DNA from: Sipunculus nudus
Lineage: Eukaryota; Annelida; Sipuncula; Golfingiida; Sipunculidae
Length of the DNA stretch: 64,000 bases
NCBI GenBank assembly: GCA_026874595.1
Contig: CM049319.1
Span: 64,658,417-64,722,416 of the forward strand
Reading direction: 5' to 3'
The position numbers and the translations under genes are program-made. The notes under the pieces were generated by a model that was not told the DNA's origin, searched no databases, and saw nothing but the letters and a program-made list of their open reading frames with translations. Positions 12,082-23,830 of this stretch are shown one piece after another (position 1 is the stretch's first letter; the number at the start of each line of letters is the position of its first letter).

Positions 12082-12091
<10 letters not shown>
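11662..12091. mobile_element. 430-bp TA-target MITE with CGCGA-rich inverted ends
   Basis: The left end TACTGTGGTTAGCTT and the right end, in reverse complement TACTGTAGTTGCCTT, are inverted repeats that extend through TTCGCGAG. TA flanks both ends (11660-11661 and 12092-12093). The subterminal regions are packed with TTCGCGA/TCGCGAA words on both strands. There is no transposase. The TA target fits a Tc1/mariner-type or other TA-specific transposase. Confidence 0.85.

Positions 12092-12144
<53 letters not shown>
12092..12144. repeat. (TA)n microsatellite
   Basis: TA run directly at the right end of the MITE. Confidence 0.95.
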
Positions 12145-12147
<3 letters not shown>

Positions 12148-12459
12148 TGAACAAACTTGTAAAAAAATGTGAATCATCAACCCAGTTTTATAAATATTAT
12201 TCTTTAATACCTTTGGTTATTAATAAAGGAATTAGCACGTTTTAGGAAGACCTTTTCAGACTAAAGAAGATTTGAGGCATAATTAAGACTAAACCATCTA
12301 AAAACCTATCAGTTCAATCAGTATCATGTGGGGGTTTGAATGTACCACATGCATATAGATAGTATAGCACGGGCATGTGGGATAATGTGGTTCTAAAATT
12401 GGTTAAAAATTCAAAGAAAAGGAATAATGGGTATCTGGAATAACATATACATGTACATG

Positions 12460-12511
<52 letters not shown>

Positions 12512-12760
12512 TGAAAAAACTTTAAAGAAAAGTTTAAATGTGAATCATCAACCCAGTTTTATAAATATTATTCTTTAATACGCTTGGTTATTAATAATGG
12601 AATTAGCATGTTTTAGGATGACTTTTCAAACTAAAGAAAATTTGAGGCACAATTAAGACTAAACCATCTAAAAAATTATTGAAATGTTGATAGCGCATTT
12701 TTTAAAGGATTTAGATCAGAGCTTATGTATTATAACGTATATCTGTTTTTGCAAAATGAT
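12145..12760 (+). pseudogene. Rearranged 3' part of the LINE, internally duplicated
   Basis: 12377-12440 repeats the LINE segment 11228-11292 (starting GGGATAATGTGG), and 12145-12300 and 12508-12680 are direct copies of each other (shared GAATCATCAACCCAGTTTTA). Each copy unit is the same LINE sequence followed by a TA tract and then the GAATCATC block. Thus a LINE piece including its TA tract was duplicated after decay began. A GGLNVP-like segment near 12330 fits the region after the reverse transcriptase of L1-like ORF2. Confidence 0.65.
12463..12508. repeat. (TA)n microsatellite within the duplicated LINE segment
   Basis: TA run between the duplicated LINE block and the second GAATCATC block. 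Confidence 0.95.
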
Positions 12761-12812
12761 TGGCAATAGAAAATTTATTTTCCTCTGCATGGTCAAAATA
12801 TGACGGACTTGT

Positions 12813-12835
12813 CCCCCCCCCCCCCCCCCCCCCCC
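12813..12835. repeat. Poly-C tract of 23 bases
   Basis: Pure C run in AT-rich DNA. Similar G or C runs of 10-21 bases recur at 13397-13418, 25515-25527, 25983-25997, 40017-40031 and 44568-44582. Confidence 0.95.
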
Positions 12836-13175
12836 GTCCTTCATCGGGATGCGTCCTTTACATATGCCTGGCCACGACAAGAATATGTATAGCGTATTTT
12901 GACTGTTTTCTGAAAAAGAGAAAAAATCACCGGTTATGCAGCTAAATTTAATTTTTCTATATTTATTGCACCGATTGTAGTATACCCCGGGGATTCAATC
13001 CATGCACTCCTATGGGGAGTCATGTATAATACAGCTATATATACAGTCAGTGTATTCCACTAAAGCAGTGAAATTATAAGCTTATCCCTTTGGACTAATG
13101 GACTGTATTATTTCACAGATATGCCGTTACCGGTTAAGGAACTATAGCGTGAAAACATCAGAACGAGAACCAACA

Positions 13176-13976
13176 TCTTATACTTAAAAAAGGAATTCGG
13201 TTCAAGTTTGTTCGCAATGTTCTCTAAAACTGCGTTGTGTACAATGCGCCATCCATCATTTTAAATGTTATTTTCCCCGCAGTGACATAGGCGATATGTG
13301 AATAAATAATTTTTAATGTACATATAATTTTGAGTGATTTTTCTGTTTTTACTGATTTGCACGGAGGTTAAAGATCCCAGTTTCAGGAACAGGGTTTGGG
13401 GGGGGGGGGGGGGGGGGGAGAGAGTAGTGTCGGTGGTTTCAGGTCTCAAAATGTGTCTGATACGTTGAAAAAAAGGTTGCGGTGGCTGAAAATTGGAAAC
13501 GGACGCTCTGCATGAAGTACCGTTGGGTCCGCTTCTGCAACTTAGGTATGCATATTTCTGTTTCTTTCTTCGGGAACAGTTTCATTGCATCGTACATTTA
13601 AAAAAAAATCGTTCATGTGTACCTCACATCAACCTTATCTTTATACGTCTAACGATATAATCCAGTCAAATATCATCGAAAACCTGAATGGCCCCGGGTC
13701 TCATTCCGGTTCGCAATATAAACATCATCAATGACCAGGTCTACAAGGTAAACATACCGGGGTATGAATTTCTTGCCACGAGCACAGCGCCACAAAATAA
13801 ATGTAAAAAATGTTTATACATATCTTATTGAGACAGTTTCCCACTGAAAACCTTTTCTAAGAAAAACTATTTTCTGTTAACTTTTAGAATAAAAAATGAA
13901 CCAACATTCCACATCTCAGTTAATATATCTCCCCAACCATCGGTAATAAGCCCGCTATAGCGGGTTTATCAGCTAG
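13176..13976 (+). mobile_element. Short non-autonomous Helitron, copy 1
   Basis: The 5' end is A|TCTTATACTTAAAAAAGG (13176). The 3' end has a 14-bp palindromic hairpin CCCGCTATAGCGGG (13951-13964), eight bases, then CTAG|T (13973-13976). These are the three diagnostic Helitron signals: 5' TC, subterminal hairpin, and CTRR before a target T. The inverted copy at 16453-17609 confirms both borders, since similarity stops at the TC and at the CTAG. No Rep or helicase is encoded; a poly-G tract lies at 13397-13418. A frame starting at the ATG near 13689 is shared with copy 2, but its substitutions show no bias to third positions. Confidence 0.88.
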
Positions 13977-15539
13977 TGTATTTATATTTTAGTCGTCTAT
14001 AGGGTCGTTTGGGTCATGTGACAAGATGACATGTATGCTTCTTTCATGGGATACAGTTTTTTAAGAACATATGTAAGTATGATGCTAAGCAACCGATATT
14101 CACCACAACATGTATGTGACTGCAGCTTTGGATGTAACCAGGCGGAAGAAAATGTTTTGAAATGTATAAATTGTTTCCAAATAAGATATTTCTTTTTTTT
14201 TTTATTTCTTTAAAAGGAATGCTTTGCCTTTGGTTTGATTTTAGTTATTATGACTATTTTGCACTCAACCTATACTATTCCAAACATTTCTGCAAATAAA
14301 AAAAGAAATTATCACTTTTAAACTAGTACTCCCAAGCAGAACAACTTAAAAGTTGAGCTATATCTGACCAGTAACTTTTCTCTACATGAAGACTCCATTT
14401 TGCATACAAATAATGAAAAATGTAAAGAATGCCTGAAATCATGCAAAAAAGAGCACAAAAGTTGATTCAAATGAACAGGTTTAAATGGTGAAATAATATT
14501 TAAGGGAGAGGTTCTCCTAATTTTATTGTCTATTTCAGTTGAAAACATCATCTTTGGTAAAATAAAATGAACAACAAGGTGCATTGAAACATTTCAATCT
14601 GTTTATAGTGAACAGTATTTCATATTCTAGGACTGTAAAAATGGTGTTTTTCTTGATTAAGTACCCATATTTACATGTGCGATGCATCTCAAAGCTACTC
14701 AGTTGACACTACTATCATACAAAAATCAAAACCACATAATGTTAGGCTACTCATGATAACATAAAAAAATTGCCACCCCAGGAGGTATACCGATAACCCC
14801 TGGCTCAGGGACTATAAATCGGCCTATATTGTATACAACCTGAGAAACAGCAGCATATAACTAATTCAGGGGAGGGTATATTTTAAGGTGCAGTTTACCC
14901 TTAATTGTAGGTGAAAATGTGATGTTTCAATCCTGATTTTGTGCTCTTCATTTTTTTTTTCTTAAAGTTTTGTCCGAATTGCAAACTGACTGAAACTCCT
15001 TATTTTATGCCAATGAATATAGGCCTAAATTACTTAATCCCCTCGATTACTCACATCGAGGCTATATATATAGACCCTATTAAACTTTTACACATTAATT
15101 TTCTTTCATATTAACATTATATGTCATTAAACTATGTACACTCGTAACCTCAACCGGTTAACAATGGTTTGACCTTATAATTATTAAAAGGCTATTCCTT
15201 CTCTAATCACCCTGCATCCTTTATAGGTGGACCTTATGCAGCAAATATATTGGCTTCATTTTATGCTGACCGGGATTACAATTTTATGCAGTTAAAAATC
15301 TCCACAAAATATACTAAGCACTTCCGGAAGCATGTATTATCGTCTCCATGCCAACCATTTCGAACTTTTAAGATGGCGACCACTAGGGTATTGAATTCTT
15401 GTATATCTGCAATGCTACGCCAATTGAATTTCAGATTTTTTTTCAACGAAGTAGGCTAGGTAACAACCTGAATAGCTGATGAGTAAAGCTAAAGATCGCA
15501 CGCATAACATTACATCTAAAAGTTCTAGGCAAGGCTGCG
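13977..15539. other. Region between the Helitrons, left part, with possible promoter motifs
   Basis: No gene is recognised. Near 15318-15330 there is a palindromic ETS-type motif (ACTTCCGGAAG), and near 15370 AAGATGGCGAC, which resembles the YY1 element found near animal transcription starts. Both lead into a CpG-rich stretch that continues to about 16160. They may mark a promoter of an unseen gene, but no coding exon supports it. Confidence 0.3.
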
Positions 15540-15881
15540 CTGTCTGCATGCGGGTGAAGGTGGTGTTCAGGCGTTTGGCCCGGAGTGGGCGTGGCGCTGT
15601 CTGCATGCGGGTGAAGGTGGTGGTCAGGCGTTTGGCCCGGAGTGGGCGTGGCGCTGTCTGCATGCGGGTGAAGGTGGTGTTCAGGCGTTTGGCCCGGAGT
15701 GGGCGTGGCGCTGTCTGCATGCGGGTGAAGGTGGTGTTCAGGCGTTTGGCCCGGAGTGGGCGTTGCGCTGTCTGCATGCGGGTGAAGGTGGTGGTCAGGC
15801 GTTTGGCCCGGAGTGGGCGTGGCGCTGTCTGCATGCGGGTGAAGGTGGTGTTCAGGCGTTTGGCCCGGAGTGGGCGTGGCT
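15540..15881. repeat. 57-bp minisatellite, six units
   Basis: Units start at 15540, 15597, 15654, 15711, 15768 and 15825 with CTGTCTGCATGCGGGTGAAG. They differ by a handful of substitutions such as GTGTTCAGG versus GTGGTCAGG. Because 57 is a multiple of three and the unit lacks stops in several frames, ORFs of 118-209 codons with 19-residue repeats appear on both strands. No frame has other support as a gene. Confidence 0.95.
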
Positions 15882-16452
15882 GCATGCTGCTGTCTTGCTT
15901 TCTCGTCCGACTTCACTTCTGGACCCAGTGCGTGATGTTCTGGAGCTGACCTGGGAAGTCGTCTTATACCCCTTTGCGATTGGCTTGGTGTGGCATTCTC
16001 AACAATCTTCATGCACGTCGCTTCTATTCTTCTCCTTACAATATACTGGAAGCAAAAATAATCAAACTCCACTCTCCATTTCTTGTCGTTGTCGGGGGAG
16101 CTGGTCCGGGTCTTTTTAGAGCGTCACGTGATCGGATCGAACCCCAACTCCACTTTTCTGCTGCTGACCACCTGAATAACTCTAGATGAAGACTTTGACA
16201 CCTGTAACTTCTGGACCATTAAGGAAAACACTATTTGTAGCTCAGGGACCAGTTAAAAGAAAAAAAATTTAAAGATTGATTTTCATTTGCAATAAAATGT
16301 GTATTATCTCAGGTTATTAGCTCATTTTGCATGGCTGTAAACAAAAGTTCTAGCAAAACCATAATGACAAACGGTTTTTTTTTATCTCCAGTTCGCCGGA
16401 TATAGGCCTAAAGGATAATACAATATATTTCATGTATATCTTATATACTATA
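15882..16452. other. CpG-rich to AT-rich stretch, no gene recognised
   Basis: A GC-rich part up to about 16190 contains a palindromic E-box context GTCACGTGAT near 16125. The rest is ordinary AT-rich DNA up to the end of the second Helitron. Confidence 0.5.
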
Positions 16453-17609
16453 CTAGCTAAATAGACCCGGTATACCGGGCTTATTACCGGGGTTGGGGAG
16501 ATTTATTAACTGAGATGTGAAATGTTGGCTAATTTTTTTTATTCTAAAAGTTAACAGAAAATATAGGTTTTCAGTGGGAAACTGTCTCCATAAGATATGT
16601 ATAAACATTTATAACTCACGCACCTCTCTGAAGCACAACACTTCTGTGAGCGGAACACGTTTCTATGTCCAGCTGCTTGTATCTTAATTTTGCCATTTAC
16701 TTTTAAATTACATGAATCCTAAATATCATACCGTCCGTACGTATAAACTCATAACCTGGTGGAGACAGTGCGTGAATGATTCTGCAGTCGCTCCAATATT
16801 TTTAAATTTATTTTGTGGGGCTGTCCTCGTGGCAAGAAATTTATATCCCGGTATGTTTACCTTGAAGACCTGGTCAGTGATGGTGTTGACATTGCGAACC
16901 GGAATGAGACGCGGGGGCATTCAGGCTTTCAATGATATTTGACTGGATTCTATCGGTGGACGTATAAAGATCAAGTTGATGTGAGAAACACATGAAAGAT
17001 TTATTAAATGTACGTTGCAAGGAAACTGTTCCTGAAGAAAGAAACAGAAATATGCATACCTCGTAAGTAGCAGAAGAGGACCCAACGGGACTCCATGCAG
17101 AGGGTCCGTATTCATTTTCAACCGCCGCAATCTTTTTTTCATCGTATCAGACAAATTTTGAGGCCTGAAACCCCAGACACCACCCCATCCCACCCCACGC
17201 CTGTTCGTGAAATTGGGACCTTGAATTAGGTTGTGTCATTATTCCTCCTGGGTTGAACTCTCCGTTTCATAAAGCGAGGAACATGTGTTTTTCTCTTTTA
17301 CTGACCACGCACGTGGGTTAAATCCCTCATTAAAGCAAGCGTTATTCATATGAACATTAGTGTTAGAGGTTAAGTGACCACGATGCACGCATTCCGGTGA
17401 TTGCCGAAGGCAGTTCGGCTGTGCTCGGTAAAAAAACGGAAAAATCACTCAAAATTATATGTATATTAAAAATTATTTATTTTCATATCGCCTATGTCAC
17501 TGCGGGGATAATAACCTTTAGAATGATGTATGGCGCAATATTGTACACAACGCGGTTTTAGAGAACATTGCGCACAAACGTGAACCGAATTCCTTTTATA
17601 AGTATTAGA
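16453..17609 (-). mobile_element. Short non-autonomous Helitron, copy 2 (inverted)
   Basis: On the minus strand the 5' end is A|TCTAATACTTATAAAAGG (17609), and the 3' end has the hairpin CCCGGTATACCGGG (16466-16479) followed by CTAG|T (ending at 16453). Compared with copy 1 it is about 350 bp longer, mainly from an insert at about 16610-16790. The hairpin differs from copy 1 by a C-G to G-C swap on both arms. It carries exon-like pieces on the minus strand (about 17193-17064, then 16908-16726) separated by a GTATGC donor-like site, which may be a captured gene fragment, but I do not recognise the protein. Confidence 0.88.
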
Positions 17610-20068
17610 TTGTAAACAGGTTCCTTTAATAGGTTTGCCATGTGGCCAATTAATGCTTACATTGTTTAATTATTGAACCATCACTTGATTATAACCTTCA
17701 GCACAGTTTTTACCTAAATATTTATAGATAAGATTTAGAGCTAGTGATAAAGCCAGTCACTGTATGCCACCTTGCTTCGAATTTCAGGAAAGGAGACCCG
17801 AACTGAACTAAACTTTCGAGCTGCCCTTTACTTCCATATGATGTCTTTTTTTTTTTAATTCTAGGTTTAATAAACGCCTTTTTTATTTTATTTCTTCTTC
17901 ATGGTTACTGAGTGGTGAAAATTCAATCCATTCAGCACATTGTTTTTAGATTATGATCAAACATGTAAACAGAAAAAAGTGCGATTTTATGGGTATATGA
18001 TATCTTAGGCAAGGCTCCAGAAGAGAGTTACCCGTTATTTGATTTTTGTACATACCAAGCCCTTTCAGAAACGTTTGAGTGTCAGGCCCGATGAAGGTTT
18101 CCCTAATCAGCCATGTTGGGTTTTCAAAATGGCGATTATCAAATATATTGCTGGCCCCAAGAGGGACCTCTTGGTGTCCTTCGTAAATGAAAAATGTTAC
18201 CCCGATTATATTGGTGAACATATCAAGTATATCGGAGAGGACTGGGTTAAAGAGCACACTTTTTTTTTACTCGTTAACTTGTCTTATACACTTCCAGATT
18301 TGACAGAGAGGTATTCTATATTAATGTTTTGGGTCAAAGATTAAGATATGGCTAGTAATGTTCTGATTGCATGGAGTCAATGTTTTGCTTGTATATGAAA
18401 ATTAGGTCCAAAATTTGTTTATATTGTGTAAATTACTAAAAGAATAAATATATGATTTACATAATATTTTATAAAGCATTTAACCTGTACACGTTGAGCT
18501 GAATGTTACAATGTTATCAGAGGTGACTGCTAGCATCATAATCTGGGCTATGAAAAAGTATACATATACCATCTGTTGATATCTTAATTAAATGAAAACA
18601 AAAGTGAACCAAAAATTATTTACTTAATTAAGATAATACCATAAGATTCCAAACAACGATCAACAGCCTCAAGGGGAAAAAATATCATGAAGTACTAAAA
18701 AACATCCACAGACCACAAACGTCCGCCAACATTCTGGATGACCAGATAATAACCAGATTAAACAAATATCCAGGATCCGGATAAACCTTTCGTTTATGTA
18801 CATATACGATAAGCGCAGGGCATGTATGGAAAGGATAAATAAATTTTACAGTTTACAAGCTCAATTGTTGCATTACAGGTGATGAGGTATTTAAATAGAC
18901 TGGACAAAGGATTTAAGAAATTAAAGCATCTGCTTTACATGGATGGATGCCTCGCAACTTATCAGTCAGTTCGATTATGTCATATATGTGTAGATGAAGA
19001 AGCTACCGACTGGCTCCTTTAATTGCATCACATACGACAAGCTGCTGCAGCAACTTAACTGTGTTAAATACACATCAACTGCCCGATTCCTTCATGCCAT
19101 GCAACATGTCTTAATTTTACGAGATGCAATACATGATCAGGCGTAACCATTACCTTAGAGCATTTTAAACATTATTATATGGCTTTTCCGTTTTGTTTTT
19201 TTTTCACTTGTAGTTCGGACGCAGAAAATTCACATTGACTGGTCAACAGGGGCACGTTAGACGGGAGCCTTTGCTAAAATGCTACATCATATTTATGTTA
19301 TACTGACCCTATGGCACCTTAATGTTTTCCGGTGTTTACGGATGTCTTTTCTAGATACTCAGTTTTACAAGCATTAATTCCGCAAACATAACATATCTAT
19401 ATATAACATCTATAATATACTGCTGATATAGTATAGATGTTTGACTGGGATTGAGGGCAGGTGCTGCATTTATAATGAGTATTGTTGTGAATCTTTGTGC
19501 GCTGCCAGCCGACTTAATCTATACCTGTATGACTCATATTTATATGGGTATTTAAAGGAGATTACAATGACCTGATATTTAGTGCATGCATGCACAACAA
19601 GATCACTAAGCTATAAATAAAACTTTTCTTTTAAACAGTGTTCCATGATAGTATAAACATTAATTTCTTGTGAATGTATTATCCATAAAAAAGGACGTCA
19701 AGGTCGAGCCTCACTTGAACAACCTAAAATAAATCATGAGTTCTCCGCCTTTTTAATTTTTACTATGCAACATGCTCCGAATATTGGGTGTTGATTTGTG
19801 AATCTCCTCACCATTTACACAATTCTCACGGTTAGCCAAAAAGAAGAGATATCAAATCTTGCTTAATTTATACAAAAAATATAGCCTATTTAAAGTCAAC
19901 AAAGACTGCATGTGCTTGGCCAAAAGCCAACCAATGATTATAATCACAACAAGTTTGTAAATAATTAAACTGTTGGTTATACATGGCTAATCACGAGTAC
20001 ATGCATAATTAAAGCGGAAACTTGTGGACAAGTAAAACATTTACACAATCTATATATAGCATCAACTA

Positions 20069-20071
<3 letters not shown>
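17610..20071. other. Non-coding stretch, no gene recognised
   Basis: The longest ORF is at 18039-18344 (plus, 101 codons), overlapped by a 103-codon frame on the other strand. Neither resembles a known family, and having both strands open argues against either. No repeat ends were recognised. Confidence 0.5.

Positions 20072-20123
<52 letters not shown>
20072..20123. repeat. (TA)n microsatellite
   Basis: Uninterrupted TA run. Confidence 0.95.
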
Positions 20124-20127
<4 letters not shown>

Positions 20128-20894
20128 CCTGACAAAATTGAATAATAACAGAAACGAATAAACCTTTCAAATTTGTTAAATTTTTAAAATGTTGAAGTAT
20201 AATGGTTATCTAGCGAACAAGTCATGCAGTCGTCGCAGCCTGATTACATACACATAAATGAATAATTTCAGATAAAGAGATGAGTCAAACATTTTTCAGT
20301 AACGCTTTTTCGCTGCGCCTGTTGTAGCATGGATAAGTTTAAGTCTTTACGCATATCATTATATTTACAGAAATATGGAATCCTGGTTAAAAATAAATAT
20401 TTGATGTGGTACACATGAAAATGACTCGACCGTTGCATCAATGCATATTCTAGAATTATATGAAAATGACTCGACCATGGACTGAAAGTTCAAAATGCAA
20501 TGTATATCGCTCGACTGCTGGTCTTTGTTGGTCGATTCCCTGTATAGTTCCTTATGTCTCCAATAGATGGCGATACTAACTGTAGAGTTGGTAAAACTCT
20601 ACTTGGCCGATTCTAGACTGCCAGAAGGGAATAGCATCAGTCTAACTAACCGCAGAAGAATATTAAACCTTTGCCAGGAAATTTTACGTTTTTGTCTTGT
20701 TAACTGGTTGCTATACGCATCTCGCGCAGCGGTTTTACACTGCAGTCGTCACATATCACCTTTCGTGTAACCGCTGCTTCGTATAGTAAGATTTTCTGGA
20801 TTCGAACGTACGCCAGGGTGCGCATGGAGCAAATAATACACTTCAGACTAAAGAGAGCGTGATGTCGCGTTGTGCATCCAGCTCCAAATTTTAA

Positions 20895-21315
20895 AGGTGC
20901 CCAAGGTACCGTTAGAAAAAGAATTTATGTGATTCCTGGCTTCCTCTGTGTATATATAAATGATCTTAGGATAATTTTGGTTGTGAAAAGTTCTTTATAA
21001 GGTCTTTGTGAAGGATGTGTGTACTTGTTTATCAACAACATGTCGGTAGGTTGTATATATACGGAAGTTTAGGAAGGTCACTTGGTGCAAAAATGCCATT
21101 TACAAAGTTCTGGTTTATTTGCATGACTTACCGCCAGATGCCCTTGATTTATTTTGGCGTGCCCCCAAAATATTATTAACATTTTATTATAAACAGAACA
21201 ATCAGCCAGTACAGGTGTGCCGTGATATCCACGTTTTCTGGTCTATTTTTGATAAAGCTCCAAGGGATTAGGCCTATCTTTAGTTAATAAATGACAGATA
21301 GGTGATTTGGCCCCT
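20895..21315. mobile_element. TTAA-target MITE, copy 2
   Basis: The left end is TTAA|AGGTGCCCAAGG (TTAA 20891-20894) and the right end is TTTGGCCCCT|TTAA (TTAA 21316-21319). The interior matches copy 1 (2928-4639): a Cytoplasm-neutral, non-coding sequence with AAGGTCACTTG, GATATCCACGTTTT and CCAAGGGATTA (copy 1 CTAAGGGATTA). Length is 421 bp and no nested element is present. Confidence 0.8.
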
Positions 21316-22017
21316 TTAAAAATGCGACACCCACTCTCGTTGATCTGATTACACCGTTTTTGGCACAGAGCCAAGAATATCAGATTAACGTCACATGTCT
21401 GATTATAATTCTAAGGACATCCGGGACGACTACAGTTAATAACCGCTGCGCGAAGACCTTAGTTAGATGCTTGGTCTGATCTGTTTCTCAGCATCTTTAC
21501 TCAAAAAGTTATAAGCGGATTTTGATTATTTTTAACACCAAAGGAACTACATCCATTTTATTTATGGCCGTGGCAGTACAAATAGGTTGTGACTTTTGAA
21601 AATGTTTTCAAATATTTCCAAATGCTTTAAGAAAGTAACTTTTTCAATGCATGCAGTTTTTTAAATGTTTTACAGAATTCGAATGTTTCACAAAATTTGA
21701 TCTTGTTGTAAATTACCCTGAACATATATTATTTTTTTCAATTTAATTAAAGCGTTTCATTTGCGAAATGAAAATGTAAAAAAAAAATATTCAAAACATT
21801 ACTTCTAAGACATTCTTGTGAGGAGCACATGGGTATGTGGAACGTATCAGTTCTTCTGCATTTATCTAATAGTTTAGGAGTCCACAGGCAGATGTCAGCA
21901 CCTTGTAGTGGCCTGAAGGTGAAGGTCGTACCTGTCAACCCGGGAGATTCGGCATGCGAGGACAGACACAAGTTGTAAACACAGTACCAGGTTAATGGTA
22001 CTCACCACCTCAGAGTG

Positions 22018-22469
22018 ATGAGGCGTAACTTGATGATGGTCCTGAAATTCGGGATAGCAGTGGCAGTATGTGTTGCGTTGTTCTCTTATTACATGTTAAA
22101 TGAAGAGGGCGAAAAAATGGAAGACACGGCCAGATTAAAGAGAAAAGGGCATGACCCACCCCGTAGTGTCAACGTGGACAGCCGCCCGCACAAAAACAAA
22201 CAAACCCACGCGGAAGGAGATCTGATAATAGACAAGCGTGAAAATGAAAGAAAGAGCCCGCAAGAAACTCTCGGACAAGGAGGAAATGATGTAAAAGAAG
22301 AAGAGAAAATAATTAGTGATGATTTAGTTAATGACGTTGATAGGGGCCGACGCCACAAGGAACATTTGGTGGAGAATGATGGACCTGCCCAGAACGTACA
22401 CATAGATAAACCTGAAGTCAACAGGGATGAGAACAATCAACAAAAACCAATGCAGCATGTGCCCACAAG
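22018..22469 (+). CDS. Putative first coding exon of a type II (Golgi-style) membrane protein
   Basis: An ATG at 22018 opens 150 codons plus two bases. Residues 1-6 are MRRNLM, about residues 8-27 form a hydrophobic signal anchor, and the remaining ~120 residues are highly charged and low in hydrophobics (rich in K, E, D, N, with no structured domain). The frame ends at CCCACAAG|GTAAAT, a good donor; a stop lies one codon beyond. Codon use and composition are unlike the AT-driven ORFs nearby. Known: basic tail, anchor and long charged stem are typical of Golgi enzymes such as polypeptide GalNAc-transferases and other glycosyltransferases, with the catalytic domain in later exons. Inference: this is the cytosolic, anchor and stem exon of such a gene. 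No later exon was found downstream in the window, so the enzyme cannot be named. The nearby 115-codon minus ORF is its shadow. Confidence 0.65.
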
Positions 22470-23280
22470 GTAAATATTACCACCGACTTGTGTTAGCATT
22501 AATTCAAAGAAAACAAAGTGTAAGATAGCACAAGTGGCAGAAAAACCCATTTGTGGCACGATTTAAGGTATTGGTTAGAAAAAAATTTATTTTAGGGACA
22601 CACTGAAACCCAGGCCCAGACTGAGAAACCCAGGCCCAATAAAACACATGAAAAAAATTTTACGTAATAGAAAGATCCTGAAACTGCAGAATTAATCATG
22701 AAGAATCTATCCCTTCCCTATGAAAGAAAATTTTAGTTGATAATTCCTACATTTAGTGGTAATTTATTACTCTTGATAAGGGTTATAATGCCTATATTTG
22801 GGGCCATCAGAAAACCTGGGCCCACAGAAAATGGCTGTATCATACATACTTTATCCATATTTTTCACTTTCTTCAGTTGATACACGGAAACACCGTTTGG
22901 CGGCCATATTGGCCTCGTTGTGGTTTGGCGAGTAAACAAACACCACGTGCTTTTGTATTACTAGGGAAATAAAAGAAAATCATTGCTTAATCCACTACAC
23001 CTTTTATATTTTCTATCATGACTGAGTAAAATAATGTTATATAACCTAACACCGTTGGAATTAAAAATTCCACAGCTGTTAAGGAAAATGTATCCCATGA
23101 CACCATTAACATAGACAGCCTTCAAGAGGCCTGTATATCATCAGCTCCTTGATTTCACTTGGCGGCTGTGTCACAGTCAGTTCAGTGGGCAATGCTTTCC
23201 ATATGACAAAGTTTTTCGGGTTAGATAAGACAAATCATGACTTCTTCATTATACTTATTTCATACTTTTATAAGTTTTAA
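22470..23280. other. Presumed start of intron 1 of the plus-strand gene
   Basis: No coding signal. The motif GTTTACTCGCC occurs here in reverse (near 22930) and again in forward orientation near 27490, both close to CpG words, which hints at a shared repeat piece. Nothing else is recognised. Confidence 0.4.
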
Positions 23281-23289
23281 CCAAATATA

Positions 23290-23320
<31 letters not shown>

Positions 23321-23337
23321 TAAGTATATCTTTATAA

Positions 23338-23407
<70 letters not shown>

Positions 23408-23755
23408 CAGCACAGAAACTGATTATTCCAAAATATATATATCAAAATAATTAGAGCATGCATGTGTACATGCTTATTTGTGTATATATGTGTGTATATA
23501 TATTATGTATAAATATTATATTATATATTTACATATATGTATATATATAAATATATATATATAATTATATATATATGTATATAGACACATATATCTCTAT
23601 ACACAAAAGCACAAAAACTGTTTATTCCACAATAGATATATCAAAATAATAAAACATGTATATGTACATGTTTATCTGTGTATGTATGTATATATATAAT
23701 AAAAAAATATCATTATACAAAATTTAATACAATTAAATTTATATATATATAAAAT

Positions 23756-23796
<41 letters not shown>

Positions 23797-23830
23797 AAAA
23801 TATCATTTAATAAAATTATACATATATAAT
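23281..23830. repeat. TA-rich microsatellite cluster with a duplicated unit
   Basis: Several TA runs (23287-23312, 23343-23402, 23758-23791) alternate with TATG/TATT stretches. A block containing AACTG(A/T)TTATTCCA(A/C) and ACATGT(A/T) words occurs twice (about 23406-23490 and 23605-23690), so part of the cluster was duplicated. Confidence 0.85.

Noticed and set aside
15415-16119. ORFs of 118-209 codons with 19-residue repeats on both strands
   Set aside because: A 57-bp minisatellite without stops keeps several frames open; no splice, start or homology support.
22089-22436. 115-codon minus-strand ORF
   Set aside because: Shadow of the plus-strand exon at 22018-22469.
22018-22469. Naming the exon as a polypeptide GalNAc-transferase
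   Set aside because: The tail, anchor and charged stem fit but also fit many Golgi enzymes; no catalytic exon is visible.
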